Below, one piece after another: positions 24,754-31,572 of a DNA stretch of 31,572 nucleotides. Position 1 is the stretch's first letter; each line of letters starts with the position of its first letter. Origin of the DNA: an uncultured Clostridia bacterium (GTDB taxonomy: Bacteria > Bacillota > Clostridia > Oscillospirales > Ruminococcaceae); NCBI GenBank assembly GCA_947630315.1, contig CANRHA010000001.1, positions 1-31,572 on the forward strand, written 5' to 3'. The notes below the pieces were generated by a model. It had not been told where the DNA came from and did not search any database. It worked only from the letters and a program-made list of their open reading frames with translations. The position numbers were made by a program, and so were the translations under genes.

Positions 24754-24945
24754 TTCAAAATGAGTAACCAATAATTGCGTTGAAACTTTATAGAAAGGAG
24801 TAGACCATCGGTTTGAACTAACGTTTTTCATTAAATTTTGTATGATTTGTTTTTCGTGTCTAATTCCTATTTAGAAGAGGCGGGCTCACTTCACTGGTTG
24901 TTGTGGGCTCGTTTTCTTTTATATTTTCAGTAAGGAGGTATTTTT
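24754..24945 (+). other. Intergenic gap ahead of the beta-rich protein
   Basis: About 190 bases without a convincing gene. It contains an isolated AAAGGAG (24794-24800) with no start codon at the right distance, TATGAT at 24841-24846 that resembles a -10 box but lacks a good -35 box, and a terminator-like hairpin at 24880-24920. Confidence 0.5.
24880..24920 (+). terminator. Rho-independent terminator
   Basis: GCGGGCTCAC (24880-24889) pairs with GTGGGCTCGT (24903-24912) over ten base pairs, three of them G-U, with a 13-base loop, followed directly by TTTTCTTTT. It should end or attenuate transcripts of the 23216-24753 genes, only 25 bases before the next start. Confidence 0.65.
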
Positions 24946-25356
24946 ATGATTATCGTATCTAATACGGCGGCTCAGACTTTACAGCCGGGCCAGGCGATTA
25001 CCTTTAATGAGGTACGTTTGAAAACTGGATGCGGAGAAGCGTTCAGAATGCAGACAGGTACCATTGGCTTAAGAAATAATGCAGCTTACAGAATCACATT
25101 CCACGCAAATGTAGGAGGTACTGTTGCTGCGGCTCCCGTTCAGCTTAACATACAGCTTGGGGGAGCATCTGACTTGACAACAACTATGATATCTACACCA
25201 ACAACAGCAGATACAGAGCTTAACAATGTTTCAGCCTCAACAGGTATTCTTACGGGTTGTAATGGACTTCCGAATACTGTAACTGTTGTAAATACGGGTG
25301 TTAATCCAATAATCATAGGTGCGAATCCGTCACTTATGGTTAATAGAGTAGGTTAA
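24946..25356 (+). CDS. Beta-rich virion-type protein (BclA/TNF-like fold suspected)
   Basis: 136 residues, AAGGAGGT upstream. Alternating hydrophobic strands fill the sequence: TLQPGQAITFNEVRLKTGCG, AFRMQTGTIGLRNNAAYRIT, VQLNIQLGG, TVTVVNTGVNPIIIGANPSL, MVNRVG. This layout recalls the trimeric jelly-roll domains of BclA/C1q/TNF-like proteins, which occur as small capsid decoration or fibre-tip proteins. The assignment is by pattern only. There is no signal peptide. Confidence 0.6.
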   Translation: MIIVSNTAAQTLQPGQAITFNEVRLKTGCGEAFRMQTGTIGLRNNAAYRITFHANVGGTVAAAPVQLNIQLGGASDLTTTMISTPTTADTELNNVSASTGILTGCNGLPNTVTVVNTGVNPIIIGANPSLMVNRVG

Positions 25357-25369
25357 GGAGGTGGACAGT

Positions 25370-26053
25370 ATGGGAGATATGAAAGAAACAGAATTCGGTC
25401 TTGAGGAGATTAAAGACCTTAAGAAAACATTAACGACTTGGCTCAGAGAAGAGATTAACTGTGGTAAGGATAATGTCCGTAACTGTGACATTGATACTCT
25501 TGCAAATGCTGTTCATCATCTTGCAGAAACGGAACGCAATTGCTATGAAGCTCTTTACTATAAAACAGTAACGGAGCAGATGGAGAACGCAGAAGAATCC
25601 CTTAGAATGGGTGCATCAAGAAGCAGAGATTCAATGGGACGATACACTTCAAGAGGATATACAACTTATCCTTATGACCAGATGGACTATGTTGATGCTT
25701 ATATCCACGATCCCAACCAGTTTATTGACGATATGATGCCTATGGGATACAGAAGTGGCAATCGTGGACGAAACAGCGGCGGTATGTCAAATAGGTCTGG
25801 GAATAATTCAAAATCAAGCAGCTATGGGTATCGTCCAATGGAAACAGAGTGGGATCAATACAGAATGGCAAAGAGGCACTATACTGAAAATGGGGATTCG
25901 GAATCAAGAAAAGAAATGAATAGCCACGCTATGAATCATTTCAAGGATTCTATCGGCACTTTCAAAGATATTTGGGAAGATGCAGATCCCTCTTTGAAGA
26001 TGGAAATGAAGAAGGATCTTCAGAATTTAGTTGCGGATATGCCAGTTAATTAA
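25370..26053 (+). CDS. Hypothetical protein with helical ends and Ser/Gly-rich centre
   Basis: 227 residues from ATG 25370 behind AAGGAGGT; the GTG at 25361 is in that site. An N-terminal helical part (FGLEEIKDLKKTLTTWLREE, with a cysteine-containing NCGKDNVRNCDIDT) is followed by an Arg/Ser/Gly/Tyr-rich disordered centre (about 85-165) and a C-terminal helical segment (SIGTFKDIWEDADPSLKMEM). Unnamed but recurrent in gut phages beside the preceding genes. Function unknown. Confidence 0.65.
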   Translation: MGDMKETEFGLEEIKDLKKTLTTWLREEINCGKDNVRNCDIDTLANAVHHLAETERNCYEALYYKTVTEQMENAEESLRMGASRSRDSMGRYTSRGYTTYPYDQMDYVDAYIHDPNQFIDDMMPMGYRSGNRGRNSGGMSNRSGNNSKSSSYGYRPMETEWDQYRMAKRHYTENGDSESRKEMNSHAMNHFKDSIGTFKDIWEDADPSLKMEMKKDLQNLVADMPVN

Positions 26054-26069
26054 AAGGCGGTGATGCTTT

Positions 26070-27083
26070 ATGGTTAGTTATGGTTTTTACAACTCCATAA
26101 ACTATGATCGACTATATGATGCAATGCAAATGGGAGAGATATTTGACGGTATAATTAATGATGGTATACTGTCACATTATGGGGAGGCTTTTGAGGTCTC
26201 CCCTGGCGGTGGTTTGTCAATAATTGTCGGCATCGGACGTTGCTGGTTTGATCACACCTGGACTCTTAATGATGCTGATCTCCCTATGGTACTTGAGCCT
26301 GCCGAGTTGGTACTTGACAGGATAGACGCCGTAGTTATCGAAGTTGATGCAAGAGACGAGGCAAGAAAAAACAGCATAAAAATTATCAAAGGAACGCCTG
26401 GAGATCCTGCTCAAAGACCCGAACTTACAAACACAGAATTAGTTCATCAGCACGCCATTGCTTATATTTCAGTGCCTGCTGAATGCAGAGAAATTAATCA
26501 AGGCCATATAACAGACAACAGAGGACAGGAAGATTGTCACTTTGCTGATGCTTTGCTTGATGTTATTGATGTAACTGAGTTAATGAAACAATGGCTGTAT
26601 CAATTCAATGAGTGGTTCAATGGAATCCAAAATACTGTCGAAAGATACTTAGCTATATTTAAAGGCTCGTTAATAGCTGGCGATACTGAAATCGTCATAA
26701 CTGACTTACCGCAAGTGACTAAGACTTTAGGAAATACGATGCCTGACCACGAATATATCATTACAAATAAAATAGGTCAAACAATTCACATAAGTATCGG
26801 TGACTATTGGATTAGCAAAGGTAAAATTTATAAAAGACTAAAAGAAGAGATTGACTGGAAAGTTGAAAAACAACATAACAGCCTTAGTGAATATCCTAGT
26901 GATTTATGGCAACTCGTAGACGACCCTCAAGACACAATGATAACAAAATACAGTGTATTATCTTTTTATACCTCAGTATGGGGTGTGGCTCCTAAGGAAG
27001 TTGAAGTCTTAAAAGGTGCTGTTAGGCTAAGATTCGAAAAATATACTTTTAACATTGATGTAGCGGTGAGTGTGGATGGCTAA
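26070..27083 (+). CDS. Baseplate upper/adaptor tail protein
   Basis: 337 residues, AAAGGCGGTGAT ahead of ATG 26070. The N-terminal domain has YGFYNSINYDRLYDAMQMGE, then IVGIGRCWFDHTWTLND and LDRIDAVVIEVDARDEARKN, a signature of baseplate or tail-tip proteins of Firmicutes siphophages that link the tail tip to receptor-binding proteins. A helix (ELMKQWLYQFNEWFNGIQNT) at about 170-190 probably trimerises. The C-terminal part is beta-rich and likely variable. The next gene overlaps its end. Confidence 0.7.
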   Translation: MVSYGFYNSINYDRLYDAMQMGEIFDGIINDGILSHYGEAFEVSPGGGLSIIVGIGRCWFDHTWTLNDADLPMVLEPAELVLDRIDAVVIEVDARDEARKNSIKIIKGTPGDPAQRPELTNTELVHQHAIAYISVPAECREINQGHITDNRGQEDCHFADALLDVIDVTELMKQWLYQFNEWFNGIQNTVERYLAIFKGSLIAGDTEIVITDLPQVTKTLGNTMPDHEYIITNKIGQTIHISIGDYWISKGKIYKRLKEEIDWKVEKQHNSLSEYPSDLWQLVDDPQDTMITKYSVLSFYTSVWGVAPKEVEVLKGAVRLRFEKYTFNIDVAVSVDG

Positions 27084-27432
27084 GTATATAACCATAAACA
27101 ATTATATTTGGAAATTTCAGTTTACAAGACCGACAGATTATGTATTAATTGATAGAACAGGTTCTTTGTGCTATGCTACAACAGATCCAGTAACTAAGAA
27201 TGTTTATATTTCCAATGACATAATAAACAGAGACTTTTTACAAAGGGTTATATCTCACGAAATAGGGCATTGTGTGATATTTAGTTATAATCTTCTGCCA
27301 GTTATTCATAGGATGGTAATACCAGAATATTGGATCGAGGCAGAAGAATGGATCTGTAATTTTGTGGCTGACTACGGACCCGAAATACTTACAAAAATGA
27401 AGGAGGTAATCGAAAGTGGCCAATTTATTTAG
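27076..27432 (+). CDS. Small zinc metallopeptidase-like protein (HEIGH)
   Basis: 118 residues from ATG 27076 (GGTGAG five bases ahead; an in-frame GTG at 27070 is the alternative). Residues about 59-66 read ISHEIGHC, a full HExxH zinc site, and a later acidic segment IEAEEWICNFVADYG supplies a possible third ligand, as in gluzincins of the ImmA/IrrE (M78) type. Those enzymes cleave regulators or host proteins; the substrate here is unknown. It has no signal peptide and is coupled to the baseplate gene. Confidence 0.7.
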   Translation: MAKYITINNYIWKFQFTRPTDYVLIDRTGSLCYATTDPVTKNVYISNDIINRDFLQRVISHEIGHCVIFSYNLLPVIHRMVIPEYWIEAEEWICNFVADYGPEILTKMKEVIESGQFI

Positions 27433-28003
27433 AGTTTCTAGCACCGCAATTCTTGACTACGTAATTGACAACATAGCAGAACCTTTTGATGCAGAAACGC
27501 CATTCGTAAAAGGCGACTATGTTATATATAATGACTTGTTATACGTATGCACTGCCGAAAAAGGTCATCTTGGTGTATGGAACGATTCAAACTGGAAGCG
27601 TACATATCTCAGCGAAATAAGCGACCTATTGAATGATATTGAACCTACACAAAACGGTATTAAAAAAGAGGAACAAAATCAGGCAACTGACAATCCTCGA
27701 ATTACCAATATAGCAGCTTTAATTCCGTATTTATTCCGTCGTTTAACGAAAGACGAAATATATATAAATGTTACTGGTAATAATGGAAAAACTACTGGTT
27801 ACGGTGGGGCTTCTAGTCCAGAAGAAAAATATGAAGGCAACGTCAGGTTACCTAGTAGAGTGGATTATGATTCAACAAATGGAACTCTAACGGCATATAT
27901 GACTGTCTCTGGTGCTGGGGACGGAAGCAAACTACACAATAACAATATGACTGCCTACTTCATACCTGGTGGGGCTAAGGATATAAGTGACCAATTCAAA
28001 TAG
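27416..28003 (+). CDS. Tail fibre-like protein with CBM5/12-like module
   Basis: 195 residues from GTG 27416, eight bases after GGAGGT. The N-terminus has FVKGDYVIYNDLLYVCTAEK, then GVWNDSNWKRT, the tyrosine/tryptophan pattern of a CBM5/12-type sugar-binding module (about residues 28-62). The C-terminal part is beta-rich (DEIYINVTGNNGKTTGYGG, LTAYMTVSGAGDGSKLHNNN). It probably binds surface carbohydrate as an accessory fibre. Confidence 0.55.
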   Translation: MANLFRVSSTAILDYVIDNIAEPFDAETPFVKGDYVIYNDLLYVCTAEKGHLGVWNDSNWKRTYLSEISDLLNDIEPTQNGIKKEEQNQATDNPRITNIAALIPYLFRRLTKDEIYINVTGNNGKTTGYGGASSPEEKYEGNVRLPSRVDYDSTNGTLTAYMTVSGAGDGSKLHNNNMTAYFIPGGAKDISDQFK

Positions 28004-28023
28004 TTTTAAGGACTGATATTTGT

Positions 28024-31000
28024 ATGAAAATTTGTATAGTTGAAAAAGATTTCTCGATGCTCTATCCTGTAGAACATCACAAGTCGTTCATTTGGACTGA
28101 CCGATACGATACACCCGGCGATTTCGAAATCTATATTCCAATAGCAGCTGTATCAAGAGAGCATCTAAAAATTGACAATTACATAAGTTGTGATATGTCA
28201 GAGCATCTTATGATTATTGAAGACATCAAGACCGAATCTGATTTGGACAATGGAAATTTCTTGATAGTTACAGGAAAATCACTAGAATCAATACCATCAA
28301 GAAGAATAGTCTGGTATCCCATAACTTTCACAGATGAACCTCTTCAGAATGTAATAAAGACATTGCTTGAGAAGAACATAATAAGTCCTGAGGACACATC
28401 AAGAGCTATACCAAATTTTATATTTGAAGAAAGCACTGACGAAAGGATAACAAGCATAGACAAAGTAACTGTCTCGTATGCTATTGGAGATAACCTTGGT
28501 GATATTATTGAAGATATTTGCAAGACTTATCAATTAGGCTACAAAATCATTCCAAACGACGACAACCAATTTATATTTTCATTATTTGCTGGAACGGATA
28601 GGTCGTATGCTCAAGAAACGAATCCCTGGATTATATTTTCACCAAATCAGGACAACATTATATCTTCAAGGTTCAACGAGTCAACAAGCAATTATAAGAA
28701 TGTTACGCTTGTTATCAATGAAAAGACAACATATGACGAAGCTAATCCAGAAGGTGTCACTGAAAGGTCAGGATTAGTTCTTGGTTCAACAGCAGGTCTA
28801 TCTCGTCGTGAGACATTCACTGATGCTAGTGGGATTGATACAGACGAAGAAACCACACAACACGATTTACTAGCTAATATGCGAGTGGAAGGGTACAAGA
28901 CGTTAGCAGAATACAAATATGATAAGGATTTCGATGGAGAAATAGATTATATTCGTAGCTACCAATACGGAACAGACTTTTATATCGGCGATATTGTCGA
29001 GATACAAGATTTGTTCGGAAATGAAGGTAGAGAAAGGGTGACAGAGTATATGATTAAGGAGGACACAAACGGATTTGCTGCCTATCCGACTCTAACGTCA
29101 GTCGTAGAAGATACTGCTGGCGGTGGATATTCTTATGAGCTTAAGTTGGGCACCGAGCACGAGAATGCATTTTATGGTGATTGGGGATATGAAGCTTATA
29201 ACCACGCACATACAACAGGAAATCCTCATAACACAACTTGGTCAGATGTTGGAGCAGACGAACTCGGAGCAGCAGATAAGGCATATGAACGTGCTAAATC
29301 TGATGCTCAGACAATAGGAAATTCAGCTCTTAGAAACGCCAATACTTATACTAATAATCAGATCAAAAAATTAAAAGACTTAACTGCCAAAGACTGGCAA
29401 CCAGGGATTGATAGTGCTGTATTAGCAGGTGTTACAGAAGCTAAGACTTATACAGATGCTAAAAGTGCAGAGAATGAGGTATATACAGACCAAGAAGTTG
29501 AAAAAGCCAAGAATGAATTAACTGATTATACGGATTCCAAAAGTTCTGACGATAGAAAGTATGCAGACAGTCTTATAAAAGATTTGGTCGGACAAGCACC
29601 CGAAGAATTAAATACCATATATGAGTTGGCTCAAGCAATAAGAAATACGAGTGTAACTGATGCCTTGACGAGCAGAATTACTAGTTTGGAGAGTAGAAGA
29701 ACTTACTATGGAGATGTTTCATCTGGAAAAAATGGATGGGATCTTGTTACATTTCTAGGCCTCGATCCAAATACCCCAGTTCCCATAGCAGACATACTAA
29801 AAAAAATCTCAGAAAAAAGTCGTGGAGCAGCCATATGGGTAATAGGAAACAATTCTCAACCACCAAATGCTTATACAAATAGTCTTTTTGAATCTGGTAA
29901 CGCTGGTATATTATTTATGTATTCTGATTCTAATACTAAGACATCTCGATGGTTTTTAACATACGTCTTACTCACTAGCGGAAATAAATACACAAATGTA
30001 TATCGAGACGGTACTTTTAACACTTGGCGTTTGTTCACCGGCGGGTCCACTTTATTTAACCGCTATCCGTTCATAGATTCTAACGGTGTTATGGAAGTAG
30101 GCCGATATTTGGATTTTCATTATACTAGTGGAGAAACAAATGACAATTCAGCAAGACTTGAAGTCTCTGGGCAAGGGTTAGTATCAAGTGTAAATTTTGT
30201 TGCAAGATACGGCTCGACAGTTTGGCAGGAAAACGGCGCACGTCAGAACGGATATGTAAGATTGCTTACAATAACTATTAAAGATATTTATATGAATATG
30301 CCAATAGTCATAGAGCTTGCAAGACGAGCTGCACAGACGACTTGCACACTCTATATTGTTTATGCCAACGTAAAAAGCACTGACCCAGAACTCGGAACAT
30401 TTGTATATGAAGGAACTGACTATAATGCGCGTTTAGTCAAAACTGGAAGCGGAATTTGGGATTTGTATGCTTATAGGTCTGAATCATCAGACCATATAAA
30501 TATTGTAAGGCTGCACAAGCCACAGTTTATGAACGGAGTTACAATAACGTACAAAGGAAACGCCACTGGAACTGACGACCCGGGAGGAACTCACGCCACA
30601 TTTGGCGGACAAGCCGCAACCGAGATAAACTCACTAAAAAACTCTGTAAGTAATGGCAAGACATTAGTAGCCAATGCCATTACTAAAAAAGGAGTTTCAA
30701 CGGCTACAACAGCAGACTTTGCAACTATGGCAGAGAATATTGGAAAAATACAAGGTTCGTCATTAATGTTACTTCAAAGCGTTGATATATCTACTAAATT
30801 TACAGGATTAAGTAGTGATGTGCTTTTTAAAAACACTAGTTCTGAAAAAATGTTCATACTTATAGAATTGAAGGTAACCTGTAAGGAAGGTAATCATATA
30901 GAATATCTTAGAACTGAAAGCGAGTCGTTGACGTTAAATAATAAATATTTCACTATTGACGGTGTAGACGCCAAAGCCGAAATCACTTCAGCTTGGGGGC

Positions 31001-31101
31001 AATTTGTGAATGTGAATGAACAAATAAAAATTATTATTCAATCCTATAAAAGATTATATACAGGTACCATTACAGGAACAATAAAAAAAATCAATTTATA
31101 G
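28024..31101 (+). CDS. Tail-associated protein (gp37/Tal-like) fused to fibre domains
   Basis: 1025 residues. Residues 1-365 match the ReqiPepy6 gp37-like tail-tip fold: FSMLYPVEHHKSFIWTDRYD, GDFEIYIP, LMIIEDIKTESD, and IGDIVEIQDLFGNEGRERVT. This forms the hub below Dit. A NHAHTTGNPHNTTWSDVGA hinge at about 392 and coiled coils (to about 480, then PEELNTIYELAQAIRN at 522-537) lead to a fibre: a pyocin-knob-like segment at about 600-680 (YRDGTFNTWRLF), beta-rich domains, and TLVANAITKKGVSTATTADF with FATMAENIGKI at 880-905. No lytic domain is visible. The start ATG 28024 has a weak ribosome binding site (GGACTGAT). Confidence 0.8.
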   Translation: MKICIVEKDFSMLYPVEHHKSFIWTDRYDTPGDFEIYIPIAAVSREHLKIDNYISCDMSEHLMIIEDIKTESDLDNGNFLIVTGKSLESIPSRRIVWYPITFTDEPLQNVIKTLLEKNIISPEDTSRAIPNFIFEESTDERITSIDKVTVSYAIGDNLGDIIEDICKTYQLGYKIIPNDDNQFIFSLFAGTDRSYAQETNPWIIFSPNQDNIISSRFNESTSNYKNVTLVINEKTTYDEANPEGVTERSGLVLGSTAGLSRRETFTDASGIDTDEETTQHDLLANMRVEGYKTLAEYKYDKDFDGEIDYIRSYQYGTDFYIGDIVEIQDLFGNEGRERVTEYMIKEDTNGFAAYPTLTSVVEDTAGGGYSYELKLGTEHENAFYGDWGYEAYNHAHTTGNPHNTTWSDVGADELGAADKAYERAKSDAQTIGNSALRNANTYTNNQIKKLKDLTAKDWQPGIDSAVLAGVTEAKTYTDAKSAENEVYTDQEVEKAKNELTDYTDSKSSDDRKYADSLIKDLVGQAPEELNTIYELAQAIRNTSVTDALTSRITSLESRRTYYGDVSSGKNGWDLVTFLGLDPNTPVPIADILKKISEKSRGAAIWVIGNNSQPPNAYTNSLFESGNAGILFMYSDSNTKTSRWFLTYVLLTSGNKYTNVYRDGTFNTWRLFTGGSTLFNRYPFIDSNGVMEVGRYLDFHYTSGETNDNSARLEVSGQGLVSSVNFVARYGSTVWQENGARQNGYVRLLTITIKDIYMNMPIVIELARRAAQTTCTLYIVYANVKSTDPELGTFVYEGTDYNARLVKTGSGIWDLYAYRSESSDHINIVRLHKPQFMNGVTITYKGNATGTDDPGGTHATFGGQAATEINSLKNSVSNGKTLVANAITKKGVSTATTADFATMAENIGKIQGSSLMLLQSVDISTKFTGLSSDVLFKNTSSEKMFILIELKVTCKEGNHIEYLRTESESLTLNNKYFTIDGVDAKAEITSAWGQFVNVNEQIKIIIQSYKRLYTGTITGTIKKINL

Positions 31102-31114
31102 ATATGTCTCTGTA

Positions 31115-31141
31115 TTTTTATCGCTGTTTAAAAAGATAAAA
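31115..31141 (+). repeat. AT-rich inverted repeat before last gene
   Basis: TTTTATC (31116-31122) is complementary to GATAAAA (31135-31141), with a 12-base loop. The right arm ends at the ribosome binding site AGGTGAT (31141-31147), so the structure could modulate initiation; the seven A/U-rich pairs are weak. Confidence 0.3.
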
Positions 31142-31153
31142 GGTGATATTTTT

Positions 31154-31572
31154 ATGAGAATAACTGATTATAAAAGAATCTCTGATTTAAAACCTTCGGA
31201 CCTAATCTTATTAGACTCGGACACAGAAGGCACAAGGGCTATAACAGCTCTTGAATTATCAAAACAACTGAATAAAGTTCTAACAAATTCATCCTCAACG
31301 ACTATGCCTTTGCCTGTTAGAAGGATGACTTACAGAGGAAAGAATTTAGGTAATGTATATACAACAAAGCAAAAAGAGGCGGTAGCTAATGGGTCATTTG
31401 ATGATTTGTTCATAGGCGACTACTGGGTTGCTCCAAACGGCCATACGTGGATTATTGTGGATTTTGATAGCTTCTTGAATACACCTATAGATAGTAAGGA
31501 TACTTTATTGACGAGGCATCACGTAGTTTGTATTTCTCTCGATAGTTTTCCGGACGCGATGATTCACTCAGC
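31154..31572 (+). CDS. Tail fibre-like protein, 3' end beyond window (partial)
   Basis: 139 residues visible from ATG 31154, behind AGGTGATATT; the frame is open at the window edge. It begins MRITDYKRISDLKPSDLILL and ELSKQLNKVL (coiled helix), then MTYRGKNLGNVYTTKQKEAV, FDDLFIGDYWVAPNGHTWII and HHVVCISLDSFPDAMIH. The RGKNLG...FIGDYW pattern occurs in gut-phage fibre or receptor-binding proteins whose function is not established. Position after the Tal-fibre gene supports a tail-tip role. Confidence 0.65.
   Translation, partial: MRITDYKRISDLKPSDLILLDSDTEGTRAITALELSKQLNKVLTNSSSTTMPLPVRRMTYRGKNLGNVYTTKQKEAVANGSFDDLFIGDYWVAPNGHTWIIVDFDSFLNTPIDSKDTLLTRHHVVCISLDSFPDAMIHS

Noticed and set aside
24241..24831. 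196-codon minus-strand open frame
   Set aside because: It is a shadow of the Cys/Asn-rich gene at 23953; composition is odd (Val, Ile, Cys, Ser) and there is no supporting context.
31154..31572. Diversity-generating retroelement target at the last fibre gene
   Set aside because: No template repeat or reverse transcriptase is visible in the window, and the variable end would lie beyond the edge.
1..31572. tRNA genes, CRISPR arrays, insertion sequences
   Set aside because: I saw no cloverleaf-like sequence, no regularly spaced repeats and no transposase; apart from short gaps the window is filled by phage genes.

Overview
The window is the structural (late) region of a tailed double-stranded DNA phage or prophage with siphovirus-like architecture: HK97-fold capsid, long non-contractile tail, and a tape measure of 2263 residues. 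AT-rich DNA, strong GGAGG-type ribosome binding sites, an r1t-type holin, a GH25 lysozyme with a Cpl-7 repeat and Dit/gp37-like tail-tip proteins all point to a Gram-positive, probably Clostridia (gut Firmicutes) host. TAA, TAG and TGA all end clear genes, so the standard code is in use. Apart from a possible divergent gene at the left edge, every gene is on the + strand and most are tightly packed or overlapping.

Layout. 1-232: start of a possible reverse-strand gene, then a divergent control region. 233-3758: packaging genes (candidate small terminase, HNH endonuclease, gp6-like connector, large terminase), with a first tagged protein at 1494. 3768-6831: lysine-rich proteins of unknown function sitting between terminase and portal and sharing short N-terminal tags (SELYHxGxxGxKW or ELxHSAKGTxW); the last two are interrupted, one by an in-frame TAA and one at a slippery A-run. 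6858-10305: portal and a prohead protease fused to the major capsid protein (MCP). The fusion has an in-frame internal start that would give protease-free MCP, and its end carries a G-run followed by a hairpin/pseudoknot that should shift ribosomes by -1 into a further beta-rich domain. 10340-14548: head closure, tail terminator, tail tube (with the same extra domain in line), two tail assembly chaperones, the GH25 lysin and a gp10-like protein. 14545-22361: tape measure and Dit. 22379-23132: holin and small lysis-region genes. 23216-26053: cassette of five unrecognised low-complexity or beta-rich proteins. 26070-31572: baseplate/adaptor protein, small zinc peptidase, fibre-like proteins, a Tal/gp37-like protein fused to fibre domains, and a truncated fibre gene.

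How it fits together. TerL and HNH fill a capsid built from the protease-MCP fusion; portal, connectors and terminator join it to a tube built around the tape measure; Dit, Tal and fibres form the host-recognition tip; lysin and holin release progeny. The most interesting signals are (i) the ELxH-type motif shared by the N-termini of the proteins between terminase and portal and by the scaffold part of the protease-MCP fusion, which suggests a capsid-targeting or maturation-cleavage tag for internal cargo proteins, and (ii) the recoding signals (pseudoknot frameshift, internal start, slippery heptamer, single in-frame stop) concentrated in capsid-related genes. Function names rest on family recognition from the sequence alone; no database search was run.
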